DNA of 64,000 nucleotides from Listronotus oregonensis. Taxonomy: Eukaryota; Arthropoda; Insecta; Coleoptera; Curculionidae. Positions 12,311-24,739 of the stretch are shown piece by piece. The first letter of the stretch is position 1. The number at the start of each line of letters is the position of its first letter. The notes beneath the pieces were generated by a model. The model was not told the origin of the DNA, ran no database searches, and was given only the letters and a program-made list of their open reading frames with translations. The stretch spans positions 1 to 64,000 of the forward strand of contig JAHBCN010008858.1 in assembly GCA_019359885.1 (NCBI GenBank), in the 5' to 3' direction. A program made the translations under genes and the position numbers.

Positions 12311-14419
12311 GTAAACAAATATTTTTAGGTAGTACTATTCCTACCAGATACAAAGCAAAACTGGAGAAGTTGTAACATGCAAATTTCGTTTGCGTAGTTT
12401 TTGCAAGTTTGCGCCTTTGTTTTCTTAAATTCCTATATCACAGGATGCCGTACAACAAAAAGGTGCATTTTTATCTCAAGCAGTTTACATATGGAAAAAG
12501 TTACTGACTATTTTTTAAAGTTTTGAAGAAGAAAGAAATATTTTTTTGTATTAAAAATTTTTTTTTAGATTTAATTTTTTTATATTTTTTTTTTGTAACA
12601 ACCAGCTGTTCTTTTCGATTATTATAATAAAATAACAAATATTATCACATAAAAAAGCGCCTGGGTTTTACTGATTAAAATCATAATTTTAGTCGTGATT
12701 TTAGTCAATTGATTTTAATCATCTCAATCCTGACTTTGGTAAAATTTTTTTGGAAAAAAAAAATTTTGGGGTTCAAAAAAAATTTGTTTTTAAAGTCAAT
12801 ATTTTAGTTTTTGAAATTTTATTTAAAATTTTTTTAAATTAAAAATTTTCCCCTTTATTTTTTAAAAAATTGGGTTTATTTTTTAAATTTAACAATTTTT
12901 TTATAAATTTTGAAATTCTCTAATTTTGAAAAATCGTTTTTTTGGAAATTTAAATCTGATAACAAAATTTTGATCAAAAAAAAAAAAAAAAAAAGAAGTT
13001 TTCTAAAATTAAGTTCGGGGGTTACAAAAATTTTTAGAAATTTTAAAAATGATTTTTTTTTTCCCGAAAAAAAAATTTAATCGGTTATCTTGATAGGGTT
13101 GTTGTTTTTCCCCTTTTTTTTTTTAAATTGGAAATCAAAAAAAAATCAAATTCCTTTTTTTTTTTAAAAAACAATAAAGGGCCCAAATTCCCCTGATGGA
13201 TGGTTCAGTGTTGGCGGCCCACCTATCATTTTTCAAAAGGCCTTGGATAAAAAATACGGGATTTCCCCCAAACCTAAGGTCTCTTACTTTTTGCCAACTT
13301 ATGGTTTTATCTTGATTCAGGCTTATTGGGGGTTTAAACGTTTAATTTTTTATCTTATTTTTTTGGGGAAACTCCCCTAACTGTTTTATCATTTTTTGTT
13401 TCCCCTTGAAAAAAATACCAGTTAAAAGATATTACTTCAAAATTAAAAAAATTAAAAACTCGGGATATCAAAAAAAATTATATATTCTAAAAATTCTTTC
13501 TGGCCCCTTTTTGGGTGCCCCCCCGTTCTCTTTTTTGTTAGCCTCTTTTTTTCCGTTTTTTCCCCCTTACCCCTGCCCATTTAGTCTCCCCCTTTTTTTT
13601 GGATCTGCAAAAAGTTTCATGGTAAAAAAGTATGTTTTTTTATTTTTGATGTCTTGGGTTCTATTTTTGCCCCCGTTTTTTCTTTTCCAAGAAAGGGGTT
13701 GGGGAAAAATTTTTGTTTTAATTTGAAAAGCAGTCATAGGGGATTAACAATTAAGTAAGGGTTGTTGGTATGCCTTTGTGAAGGGGCAAATTAATTCAGT
13801 ATTTAAGCTTTTTCTAAATATCCCCTTTTGGGTTCCTCATTCTCCAGGAAACCCCAAAGGCTTTTTTGGGGCTTCAAAATTTGCTGGGCTGCTCCGGATT
13901 TGGGTTTTTAGGGGGTTACTAAAATAAACCCTTTTGGCATATTTTCTCTTTCTTGCAGGTCTTACCTAAAATCGACAATCTTCGATACTTTTTCTTAATT
14001 TCATCCAATGGGGTGTCTGGTTCAACTTGAAGCACTTCGAAAGGGTTCAAGTTTCGATATGTACAGCCAGGTCTCAACAATCTATCTATTTGCTGTTTGG
14101 GGGTTAAAACTGAATCTCTTTTTTCGATTTCTTTTACCTGAAATAGATGGATATAAGAAAAAACATTGTTAATTACGCAATATCCTGTTTTCTATAGAGA
14201 TCTTTTGGAATTTAGTTAGGTTATTTACCTACCTCGTTGTAAAACGAGTTAAATTTAGTATCTCTGTCAGGGCCAGGATATCCTGCCATTATAATCGTTG
14301 AAATTTTCCTATAAAGTGGTGTTTCCAAGATGTTTTCACATACAAATAACAAAAACAAAGCTACAGATCGTAATTCTTGACGGATTAGGCTTTGACATAT
14401 GTCAGGATCATGTGGTTAG
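12311..14419. other. Homopolymer-rich stretch without a gene
   Basis: From about 12730 to 13960 the sequence is dominated by runs of T, A, C or G, often five or more in succession. No coding frame or repeat unit is recognisable. This may be decayed repeat DNA or a poorly resolved part of the assembly. Confidence 0.45.
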
Positions 14420-14835
14420 TGGTGAACAGAAAAGAAATCTGTAAAGTGTAAAGTTTTTTTAAAGGACTCTGTAATAAAAGAAGGCGAAAACGTGGAAAAA
14501 TGTGTATAGAAACGTTGACAAATTTGACTACTCTACGGGAGATGGCGATTAACGTAAATAACAAGCAATGTGAAGAAATCTGCATAGAAAAATCGACAGT
14601 TTCAACTTTCTTACGATAGATGGCAATCAAAGTTTATTTAAAAAGAACTCTGTAAGTTAGAAAAAAGAATTAAAGAAATCTGTATACAAAAATCGACAAA
14701 TTCAGCTATTTTACGGGAGATGGCGACTAAATTTTTTGAAAGAACTCTAGAATGTAAAATGAAAGAAATATAAAGAAATCTGCACAGAAACATCGACAGT
14801 TTTAAATAGTATTCTAATAATACGAGAGGTGGAGA
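14420..14835. repeat. Degenerate ~100-bp tandem repeat, four units
   Basis: Four units share AAGAAATCTG-x-A-x-AGAAA, then ATCGACA and TACGGGAGATGGCGA, with AAAGAACTCTGTAA as spacer. The TCTG-x-A landmark falls at 14579, 14679 and 14779, a period of 100 bp; the first unit (landmark near 14501) is shorter by about 20 bp. Units differ at roughly a fifth of positions. Confidence 0.75.
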
Positions 14836-15129
14836 CAGTTTTACGATCGATTGATTCTCCAAAGTTTAAAGTTGAATTTACTTAATGCTGATGATCTGAT
14901 GAATGAATCCCGCAAACCCTAAATACAAGACAAGAGAGTTAGGACTTGGGACATAAATTTATAGTCGGAGAGCTAGTAGTACCCACCTTGACTTTCCTGC
15001 AAGTTGCAAGGCGACTATTTTGTGTGTCATTAATTTAATAATATAATTAAATAACAAGATCAATGCTTGGCAGGTTTGACGCATTTGCAAAACTGTTTTA
15101 TCAGGACTGAATTTTTTTTAACGGGACAT

Positions 15130-16130
15130 TTTTAAAGGATATTTGCATGGTAATTAACTCGAAAGTTGTGGCAATGCCGATTTTGATCAATTTTGTTATA
15201 CATGAGGTTTTTGGAGCGCGGATAACGAATTTAAAAGAATTTTTTGTCGGAAACGTTTCGTTTTTGAGATTTCCCTCATAAAACTAACCATTTTTACTAT
15301 ATGGTTGCTGCGTTTGAAAGTGGAGCTTTGCCATTTAATGGAGAAAAGGCAGAGCCTGATTTAGGACTGTGGAGGCCCTTGGGCAGATTTTGTGTGGGGG
15401 TCCTACACTATTTACTATTGAAAACAAAAGGGCCTGAGGAAAAAGGGTTTTGTTTTTTTGAAATCGAATCGAGCTCGTTTTCCCCGGGAAAAGTGGTCAG
15501 AAAATTGTTATAAACTATTTAATTGTTTAATACACTGTAGCTAGTAAACTATTGAAGATAGAAAAATGTTCTCAAATACTTTTTTATTCCTTATGAAAAA
15601 AGAAAGAAAATAGCGTTTTCTAAATAAATATTGTCAATCAGAACTGAAGTTATTGCAAATTTAATGCAAAAATATTGCAAATTAAGGATTTTTCCTAACT
15701 TTTCCGTTAAAAACGGCTCTCAACGTGAAACTCAGCAATCGTTTTACATAAGCCCCTAAGCTTTAAAATGAAACATGCATAGAACCCCTCATATTATTAA
15801 ATAAAGTTACAGCCTTCTCAACGGTTTTTTTTTGACAAAAGCAGCGTTTTGTTTATAAGCATTTTCAACTAAGAAATATTTAAAATATCATTGACTGAAG
15901 TTGGTGAAATCCCAGGTGAAGTCATTCTTGTGCTCAAACCGAATATTTTGAGACTATTCTGGTGGCCCCTCTCTGTGTGGGGGCCTAAGAAAAGGTATAA
16001 AATAAATATTAAAACAAGTTTTTAAAGGAACTAAAAACTAGAAAATAATTTTTCAATTTAAAGAGTTTGTGAGATTAAAATAAAAATTTAGTAATTCACA
16101 AAATAATTCAATTATAGTAAAAAAGCGTGG
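15130..16130. mobile_element. Diverged relative of the 4987-5525 foldback
   Basis: 15150-15290 resembles the left arm of the foldback at 4987-5525 (GCCGATTTTGATCAA, then GGAAACGTTTCGTTTTTGAG), and 15980-16060 resembles its right arm (GGTATAAAATAAATATTAAA, AAGTTTTTAAAGG). The interior between them is different and longer. Boundaries are approximate. Confidence 0.5.
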
Positions 16131-16765
16131 TCTGCTTGATATTAAATGTTACAATTATTTTATTGGTAGATAGCTATTTACAAAATGAGAGTTATTATGA
16201 AAATAAATCTATGTTGACCAACGGATCATAAGAAAATTCCATATGGAAACGAAAAACCCCATAAATAATCCAACATGAAGGTCAGTGAAACACCCTTTCT
16301 CCAAAGATAATTAGTTTGTTGCCAGTTGCCTCATTCATGTGGGAAACGTTTACTGCTATTTTCGCCTTGTATGGTGAATGCGCAAGGATGGTTATTTTGA
16401 CAAAGATTTTTTTTTTCTTATTTTACTGATCCTAGTCAGGACATTAGAACAAAGGTATAAAACAGTGTTTCCCAAAGTGTGGGTCGGGGACCGGGCGTGA
16501 GGTACTAGGGGTCGCCGGAAATTTCAAAATAAGACAAAAACACTACTTTGTTAAATCATGAAATTTTATTTTAATAAAGCCGTAAATAAAAATTAAAAAT
16601 TTAAAATTATCAAACGAAACATAAAAAACTAAATATTAAAAGTTCTTAAAAAGTCCTTAAAAATAAAGAAAAAAATAAGTCAAATATTACAATGTTGGGA
16701 GACCCTTTTTCTGTTTTTTTAAAAACTAGTCTTTCAAATCTGCTGTGTATTTGAGACACACAATT

Positions 16766-19667
16766 AGCTTTGTTCGCGGTGGCAGTCCTGGATATTCAGG
16801 GAAATTTCTTCGCATGCGCATTGTTAAAATGAGCGTTCGCGGTTAGCAGTCCGGAACTTCTAGTTTGAAATCTTGCCGTTCGCGGATGTTTTGTCCTGTT
16901 CAGAATATCCGTTTGGGTTTGACGATCCTTGAAATCTCAATAGTGGGGTTTTTGGACTTGCGCGGGAGATTTTAATGACGTATTTTGTCTGTTTACCCTT
17001 TTGTTTGTGTTTATTAAATTACTGGTAAGTGGTGCTCAATTTCATTTTATTTTAACAAATTTTAACTCGATTTTAATTGTTTGTGCTTAAAATGTAAAAC
17101 ATTTTTTTTGGGTTTGTTCTATTATAAGGGTAGTTTGTAACATCTAATTTCTGTTTAAATAAATCGTTTTTTTTTTTAGATTAGTTAATGTCTGATCATT
17201 TCAGTTCCAGTGATGAGGACTTGGAGAACTTCTAGAGTTCCCGAGTTCCTAAAATGTTGGATATTTTTAAAAAAATTGTCCCCAATTTGATGATAACCTC
17301 TATTTTCCCCAAAATTTTCAATAAGGGTCACACTGACTAATGAACTGGCAGATCGATTTGCTGCATCTCCCAAATTTTAAAGGAAAAAGAAGGAGACTCA
17401 GAAAAAATAACTCATTAAAATTTATTACAGTATTTCTTTGGTTCATTGGAAATGGGCGGAGTCTTTTAGGAATGTTGGGGATCATTTAATCTAGTAAGAG
17501 CTCAGTTTTAAGGTTAAGAAGGGTGTCATATTTTTTTTAAATAACTTGTCCTCTGAAGTTATTAAGTGGCCTGATAACGAGGAAAAGTGGAAATAGAGCA
17601 ACATTTTTTAAAACATGATTTTCCTGGAGTAATTTATATTATTGATGTTTTGTAAGATAAGCCAGCCCGAAGGTCCCATTCATATTTAAACAGGAAACAA
17701 TTTTTTTTATACAGGTAACTTTTAACTATAAATATTACAGTAATTTTTTTCCAATAATATTTTTAAATTTATATAAATCATTTTTTTAAGCCAGTGTGTG
17801 GATCACCAAAAAAAAAATCAGAGACATATTTTTAGGATAATGGTCAGTTCATGATAGCAGGGTCTTAGAACTTCCCCATTGTTTTACCCCTTGAAGAAAA
17901 GTGTGGTGATAAGTTTATAAATTTGGGGACAGTGGATATCATGTTTAAAACATCTTTTACCCCTTGGACAATGGACACCTTATAGACGAAAAAAAATTAT
18001 AATTTTATATTTCTAAAATAGATATTAATTAAGGGATTGTTTTGGTAAATTTTGGGAAACAGAAATTAAAACAATTATATCATGTCAAAATAAAGAATAT
18101 AAAGACATTGTTCAAAAAATCGGCTTTTCCGGGTTTTATAATATATGCATAAAAGGGGCAATTGCCAGAAGAGGAAATCATAATATTAAAAAAAAATTGT
18201 TATTGAAGGAAATGTCAATGAAGCTGATCAGGATGATAGAAATGGCATTATGAAAAGGAATGAAATAATGAATAGTTTTGCGTTTTGTACTATAGGTTTA
18301 AACAATAAATAAAATTTGGAAGAAGTAACGTATTTTTATTTTTGTTTAAAGATAAAAGATTTTGCTTATATAACATAATTTATTAAAATTAATAGTTCTT
18401 ATACTAAGATATGCATAAAAAATAACCTCTTACAAAATAATTAAACAAAAATAAAATAATTTGAAATAAGTTTTTAGTAATCACTCAGTGAAAGTAAACA
18501 AAATAAAAATATTTAAACAAAATAAACTTAATACTCTTTTCAGGTACAGATTTTGCTTAGTCACGAGTCTTCAGAGACAAAAAAAAACAAAATTAACCTA
18601 AACTAATGCCAACAAAAGTTCCACAATTTCTAAGGCAATAATTATTAAAACTCCAAATGTCTCAACGATCATTACAAATAAAAACAGGAACTAGTTAATA
18701 AATTGAACGTTATCAAATACAAGTTAATGTTTGTTGTCTAAATGTTGCTTTAAAAATTGGTTTTTCTCCTGAAGTATATGTTTTTCTTTTTTTCAGCTAA
18801 TTTCTTTATCTCTATTTCTATAGTCTTTTATAATATTCCCTCCTATCTTCTCTAATTCTTTCAAAAGTATTATTTTTTAGTTTTCCTATTTTGGTATTTT
18901 AGGTTAGTTTCTTCTTTTTTCAGATGGCTCTATCCTGAACTTTGTGCCAGGCTAATAAGATCTAACACCTAAAATACATTAACACTGCAGCCACTTCAGA
19001 TTTAAAGTAAAATTCAGATATACAGTGATTAAAAAGTAAGTATAAACCTTTAAGAAATGTATTGCTGGCACGAAAATAAAATTGTTCTCATTAACATCAG
19101 TGGAATTCTTTTAAAATGAGCTACGGTAAGCCCCTTTGAATAGGCACCTGAATGGGTGGTTTTGCAATATTTTGGGAGACAAACCTAATTAAATTAAAAT
19201 TTGGCAGATTTTATAAACATTTGTTGCTAAATCAGATTCAGACAAAAAAGCAAAATATGTTATACTGTGAGAGTATACCTTGTAAAATTAGCTTCAAGTG
19301 TGGTCATTTTCCTTCATCTGCTTCAACAGTTTTAGGATGGGAAACTGTTTCAGATGAAAGTAACATTACCAGTTTATATTTTTTATGTCCCAGGATTGCT
19401 TCCATAACATCTACTTCTCAAATCTCAGTATTCCCCTGCCTGTCTGCCTATTGTTGTCAGCAAATTTTTTAAACAAAAGATTACCAAAACAAAACCAAAA
19501 CAATCCCGAAAAACATAACCTATAAACTAACCCAGATTGACAGTCCGTTGTCGTTCGCGGTTGAAATAAATCCCGAACCGATTGAATCACGCATACGCAT
19601 AACCTTAGGATCAAGGTTTACCGGCCTCCATCAGGATGCGTTCAGAGCTGTCACCGCGAACGAGGCT
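16766..19667 (+). mobile_element. PIF/Harbinger element inserted in the hAT
   Basis: Both ends carry inverted copies of GTTCGCGGTGRCAG, with further GTTCGCGGT copies at 16836, 16883 and near 19555 as subterminal repeats. The flanking 3-bp ATT (16763-16765 and 19668-19670) fits the 3-bp duplication of this superfamily. With the element and one ATT removed, the hAT reading frame closes up. The plus-strand interior encodes a Harbinger transposase remnant. Confidence 0.75.
17188..18010 (+). pseudogene. PIF/Harbinger transposase relic
   Basis: The reading starts MSDHFSSSDEDLENF (ATG at 17188) and meets a stop. Further on, in shifting frames, are FLWFIGN, HFLKHDFPGVI-x-IID, RPEGPIHIYLNRKQF, SVHDSRVLE and FGDSGY. 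These match, in order, the segments of HARBI1-like DDE transposases (IDG, then N-R-K, then SVHDSR-x-F, then G-D-x-G-Y). Stops and frameshifts are frequent, so it is inactive. A minus-strand stretch near 18700-18960 rich in E, K and L might be the second, Myb-type Harbinger protein; this is much less certain. Confidence 0.75.
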
Positions 19668-19670
19668 ATT

Positions 19671-21300
19671 ATATCATTTTCAAGTACGAGACGATTTCTC
19701 ACTTTTGTTTTAATGGCAGTCATAGACGAGAAACTTAACTCACATAAATATGATGTTACAAATGAGACCAAACATTTACAGCTTCATTCGCCAACTGAGG
19801 TATTCCGCCATCTTTTGGTCAAATTAGTCCGGGTTCTGGGAAAAAAGTGGCTTGAGGCATTTCCATCACTTGATATTTCAATAAGTTGTTCTTTCATGTT
19901 TATTGGTATTTCAGCATGTTATCGGCCAAAAGCAGTTCAAGTATCCATCTGCAACTGTCGTAACTGTTTTGAATTTCTTCAGGAAATAATCACAGAGCTT
20001 TGTTTTAAATTAAGTAAAGTAACTTGCATGCCTGCAAAAACTTGTTCAAAATTTATGCTTATTGTAACATACATTTTCTATAATTTCCTGAATACTGGAA
20101 TGAATCGAGCTGCTTTTTGCCAAGTGAAGTTGACCATAAATCGATTTTTCTTATAAACCCATAATTTTATCTGTGGCTGTAATTATAATGTCGCGACCTT
20201 GCAAATTACTGTTCAAATGCCCATTGTTCGAAAATATCAGCAGAAACCTGGTTTCAAAAGCCAAATAGGATCGGAAAATTGATTTTCATATGGGGACTCT
20301 CATCTTTCAAATACATTAAAAGCTCTGCTCTTAAGTGAAATACTCTTTTAAGACAGGTGCCACATGGCCACCTTACTTCAGTGTGATGAAAGATTTTGAA
20401 ATATAGCACCCATGTCTTACACTTAGTTTTTCGAAAAATACAGGTCTGTAAGGCTTTTCTTTAATGGAATTTACAACTTTAATGATGGTTTCTTAACACA
20501 GTCCATTTCAGGAGGTAAACTTTTGACATAGAAGCTTCTCGTGTAAAAAACGTATCTTCATGTGGCATTAGGCATTATTTCTTGTAATCTGACGACAAGA
20601 CCGGGTTGATGTCTGTCATAGCTTTAGCGCCATCCGTGCATATAGCAATACATTTTCCCCCAGTCAAATAACATATTTACTTGTACGTTTCACAAGGCAC
20701 ATCAGAATAAACATTTTCCAGTCATTGGGTCTCAATGGGGACCAAAATAAAATATCTTCTTGAATGCCATTATTTGTATCATATCTTACAAACGTAATAA
20801 ATTGGGCACAGTTAGATATATCCGTGGATTCAAATCCATTTGAAGAGAGAAGTACGTGCATTTATTAAGATTTTCCACAACTTGCGCTTGAATATCTTCT
20901 GCCATATCACTAATTATTCTTTGGATAGTATTATTTGATAAGAGGTGTTGTTTTTAACTTTGCAGCCTCTTTTTCACCACAGTCATTATATGTACCATTT
21001 CAACAGCTGCTGTAAAAAATCAGATTTTCAGCAATTGTGTGCGGATTACTAGTTTTTGGCAACGCGATAAGCAACTTTATAACTTGCTAATAATGCTTTT
21101 TCGTTAGTAGTGGTTGCCAATTGAAAGTATCTTTTGTTGTGAGGACGTTGGCTTTCTTTCAAAATTCTACCGGTTTGTCTTTTTATCTGGATGTTGCTAT
21201 TTAAATGTCGAAATGCTTTGATGGCTTCATAACAGTTTGACTCTAAACTTCTCCTGAAATAACACATTGTAGTTTGTGGAAATAATGGTAAAACCATATT
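19671..21300 (-). pseudogene. hAT transposase (ZBED5-like) relic
   Basis: From the N-terminal side the minus strand gives KESQRPHNKRYFQLA, ALLASYKVAYRVAK, STDISNCAQFITFVRYD, KCIAICTDGAKAMT (the CTDGA catalytic block) and, near the C terminus, SYLCELSFSSMTAIKTK with VRNRLVLEND. The last is the hAT dimerisation motif. Several stops and frameshifts break the frame. The BED finger expected upstream is not clearly readable. At LEND the frame runs into the Harbinger insertion and resumes at 16765, reaching a stop after a further dozen residues. This family has been domesticated in vertebrates, but this copy is decayed. Confidence 0.85.
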
Positions 21301-21370
21301 TAAGTTAATCAGACTTCTTGAAAAATTTCATTAAAAGATTCCGTTGCATACATACAGGTTAACCCAATAA

Positions 21371-22179
21371 AGCGTGGTGATAAGGACCAACTTCCCATCC
21401 AAAAATGTCGACCTCTTAAGTTATGACCTAAAATTTGATCAAGTTCTGTCCATAAGTTTGTTCCCGTCTTTCTTGACTCGACAAGTTTTTTACTTATCTA
21501 TCTGTATTATTGAAAAAAATATCTATTTTTTTCTTATCTAAAAAGAATTAGAATATGCGTATAAAAGTATTGAAGTATTAATAATTTTTGTCCTTGCATT
21601 GTTGGTGTAGGTCACGTAACACGTACTCGTATCGCTCTTGTTAAAGTAATGAAAATAAATTTGTTATTAAATGTGCAATTTTAATCTTAACAATATTATG
21701 TTTGCTCACGTCCTACGGTGGTAAAAGTTATAACAAAATCATCATCGTAATGGAATTTTTTTTATTTTGCGCAGAAAAATTGTATTATTGTAGGAAAATA
21801 ATAAAACATCATATTAAATTTCCTTTTTCAGGGCGTCCAAAGACGTTTTAAAATCTTACGCCTGGGCTTCCTAGATCCTTGTCCTGCCCTTCCCCTCCTG
21901 TCGTCTGTCGGCGTTTTTTGTTTCCTGGGAGCCGTCTTGATTTACTTCAAAAGGCAGCGCAGTCTCTTGCGCTTTTTGGGCCTCATCTTCCATTTTCTTT
22001 AATACCAATCTTCCCATGCACTAGTCCTGTTTCTTCTACAAGTCTATATAACCCCGAGACTGCTTGGATAATATATTCCTGTGGGCTCATTTTCGGTTGC
22101 CAAATAATGCCTGTCTTTTGTGATTCAATGCTTCACATTCGTACAGGGAGGATGTAGTAGGCTATTTCTTCCCCTTATC
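21371..22179. other. Unassigned stretch
   Basis: The section 21840-22180 is GC-richer than its surroundings and probably belongs to the LINE remnant to its right, but I cannot read a domain in it. Confidence 0.35.
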
Positions 22180-23310
22180 CACATTTACCTTTGAGTTACA
22201 TTCTGTGGGCTATCTTGTGTAAGGTGTCCTCTTACTCTGACTCGCTGGCCAGGTAAGCCCACCTGGATTGACAGCAGCAGCAGGTGGAGCAATATTTAAG
22301 AATACTCCCATCGACTGTTTAAGGAAAATGGGATGATACCCGAACTGCAACTTCCCTGCAAAAATAATGCCCACTATGTCACAGACAAGTCAATAGCGAA
22401 AAAAAACCTTATGATTCAGAAGGAACCTCCCAACACTAACAGTTTTTTAACTGGCCCTGGGCTACAAAGGGCACCTATTTTAAAAAGGGTCTAACGAAAG
22501 AATTATGAGAGATGTGAACGAAAATAGACTTGGAAACATTTGCATGTCCCGCCCCCACATTTTTTAAAGGAATCCAGGCTGGGCAGAACTGCCATTACTA
22601 GCCAAATAAAGGGGGTTTTTTATCCATCCGTATACCAGATGATGTCTCCATTCGTGCGGAGATCGGGTTGCTGCCACTCAACGACTTAATATACTAAAGG
22701 GGGTGCTCAGTTTGCCGAATTTGTCTGCCAGGGGGCAAACTCGCTCTGACGTCACCACCGGTGCTGTGGGGCTGGGATATCGATACAAACATCGATGTTG
22801 ATCTCAATCATAAAAAATTAATATTTTATTTTTGGAGCTATAAAAATTGGGTTTAAAACTTTTTTTTATTATCTTAAACATTGAAAGGTAAACATCGATT
22901 TTAGTGTCATCTAACATCAATGTTAAAAACATCGAAAATCGGTAACAAAACATCGATAAACGTCGCCCAGCATTATTTAGCACCGGTGGTGACGTCACAG
23001 CCGCTGCCCGCTTCTCCTAAATTTTCTAATGTACGTTAAATGGAACTGAGCAGTCCTTTAGTATATAGTCGTTGGCTGCCACTCACTTCGATCTGAAATT
23101 TTTACCTTCAAGTTTTTGTTAAATGAGTATTGGGGAATCATCTGGTTTGTTCTCACGTCCAGGATGTTGTTACCAACTTGACTTTTTATGTCCTTATGTC
23201 CCAAACTAGGGTAGACGTCAGTAGCCCTGTGTTGCCTCTCCCATCACTATGAGGTTAAGTGGTGGAAGGTCCAAGAGACACGCCGTGGTTGGACATTTGT
23301 CAGGTATGGA
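22180..23310 (-). pseudogene. RNase-H-type LINE: end of RT and start of RNase H
   Basis: The minus strand reads LLDLPPLNLIVMGEA near 23280-23230, the conserved segment after the reverse transcriptase thumb of I/R1-group LINEs. It continues QYSFNKNLKVKISDRSEW and NGDIIWYTDG, the start of RNase H (W-x-TDG contains the first catalytic aspartate). The frame is interrupted by a MITE at 22679-23074; with it and one copy of its target duplication removed, DRSEWQQPDL reads straight through. Downstream the frame decays. Confidence 0.75.
22679..23074. mobile_element. MULE-like MITE with a 9-bp target duplication
   Basis: A 396-bp element whose ends are inverse complements: CAACGACT, then ATATACTAAAGG, then TGCTCAGTT. 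Flanked by a perfect 9-bp direct repeat GCTGCCACT (22670-22678 and 23075-23083). Inner inverted segments include TGACGTCACCACCGGTGCT and several ATCGAT-containing repeats, so most of the element can fold. Nine-base duplications are typical of Mutator-like transposons. It has no coding capacity. Confidence 0.9.
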
Positions 23311-23879
23311 ACTTATGATATTTTGGGCTTGTGCCAACCTTTTGCATACATCGCTATGGAAATAAAAAAAAATCTCATTTCTTCTGTATTTAATTATCCA
23401 AATGTCATATTCGCGTCCGATTTTCTTTGCTCTTTTTAGGTGTTTTCGAGCGAATTCGTGCGGTTTTCGTCCAAAAAGCCTTTAATAGTTGAAGTCAAGT
23501 GTGGAATTTCTGATTGGGAAGCACTGTTTAAAATAAAAGTTTTTCTCTTTTGTTAAGTTGTGTTTTTATGAATTAATGGTCGCTATGCTGTAATGGTTGC
23601 TATGCTTTAAAATGCTGTATGATTTTGAGGTCTGTATAGTAGTGCATTACTGTACAAAATGCGAAAAACGATATTATCGCCCTTGTTTTAGGGCGTTCCG
23701 AGTTAAAATAAACAGTTTTCGAAATTTCTCCTTTACTTCTTTTCCAAATCTTGCTTACATACCAAATTTTAAGTTTCTGCTTCTTCGGGAAGTACGCCAT
23801 AATTTTAATAACTCAATGAACAAAGGAATCAGTAAGTGAATATGCTCTGTATTATTGTGGTGGATTCACGTTTTTTTTT
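23311..23879. other. No supported gene
   Basis: Short open frames on both strands at 23597-23839 overlap one another and match nothing recognisable. Confidence 0.35.
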
Positions 23880-24515
23880 TCTAATTCTTGTTGGGTACAC
23901 GCTAAAAAAGCTTTTATACAATAGGACCTCTTTGGACCTGGTCCCGAGATATGGAGACTGAGCCTGCTCAGTCCTATTGACCCCTCTAAACTGGTAGGTA
24001 GCCTAAGATAGAAAAATAAAAAACCCCCAAAAAATCTAAATACGTATCTACGTTTCGGTAACAAGTTTCTCACCGTTATCAAAATAAACTTAAATGAAAA
24101 ATAAAATGGTAATTCAAATTAAATTGTTAAAATTTTCATAAAAAATTAAAGACATTTTGAGATATTTTTATGGCAGTTTTTTTCTTTTTGTTCTAAATGA
24201 CGTATTGGTTTGTTTTGATTGGTGCATTTATTATTTATAATAAAACAAAAAGAGGGTGGTGTGTTAGCTGAATTTAAGATTTCCTGAAATTACTTCAGCA
24301 TCAAGCATGGATAATCATGTATTATTTAAATTAACAGATATTGATGTCACTCAATTATCTTTATTTTATAATATACATGCACTTTCTTAAATTTTACGTG
24401 TTTTTTAAACAGGTTTTCTTTAATAAAATGATGATGATGAATGTTAAGTTAAACAATTTAAAGTCACATAAAAAAGATAAAATAGCATCAAAAATTTTCA
24501 ATTTTCTATTGCTTT
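23880..24515 (-). mobile_element. Penelope-like tail repeat, unoccupied copy
   Basis: Paralogous to 27510-27569 plus 29138-29530: both contain CCTGGTCCC, GAGCCTGCTCAG, an ACGTTTCGGT block, a GGTGGTGT block and a CATCAAGC block in the same order. On the minus strand the tail reads ACCGAAACG after a potential stem, as in Penelope-like element ends. This copy has a single GCTCAGTC where the other copy carries the 8-bp-TSD element. Confidence 0.6.
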
Positions 24516-24739
24516 GGGGCTATCCATAAACTACGTTACGAATTTTATAACTTTTTGACCCTCCCCACAACTCGTCACACCTGTGAGATTCCCTCTTCCC
24601 CTAGGGTGACGTCACATATTTTAAAATTTCACATCTAAAAATATTCAAAACAGTACATATTTCCAATTTTTTTTTTACTTTCGTTTAAAACAATTTTTAA
24701 TAGAATTAACATCAAATCAAATACTTTAAATAACACAGA

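Larger units (their letters stand above)
16463..21370 (-). mobile_element. hAT transposon (ZBED5/FAM200-like), interrupted
   Basis: CAGTGTTTCCCAAAGTGTGG at 16463 is a typical hAT terminus. The transposase lies on the minus strand between about 21300 and 19671, with its last codons displaced to 16700-16765 by the Harbinger insertion 16766-19667. The other terminus is not visible, so the 5' end is truncated or diverged beyond recognition. Confidence 0.75.

Noticed and set aside
19152..19472. 106-codon plus-strand frame within the Harbinger element
   Set aside because: On the strand opposite the possible Myb-type protein, and without recognisable content.
21879..22157. 92-codon plus-strand frame
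   Set aside because: Probably antisense to LINE sequence; no domain.
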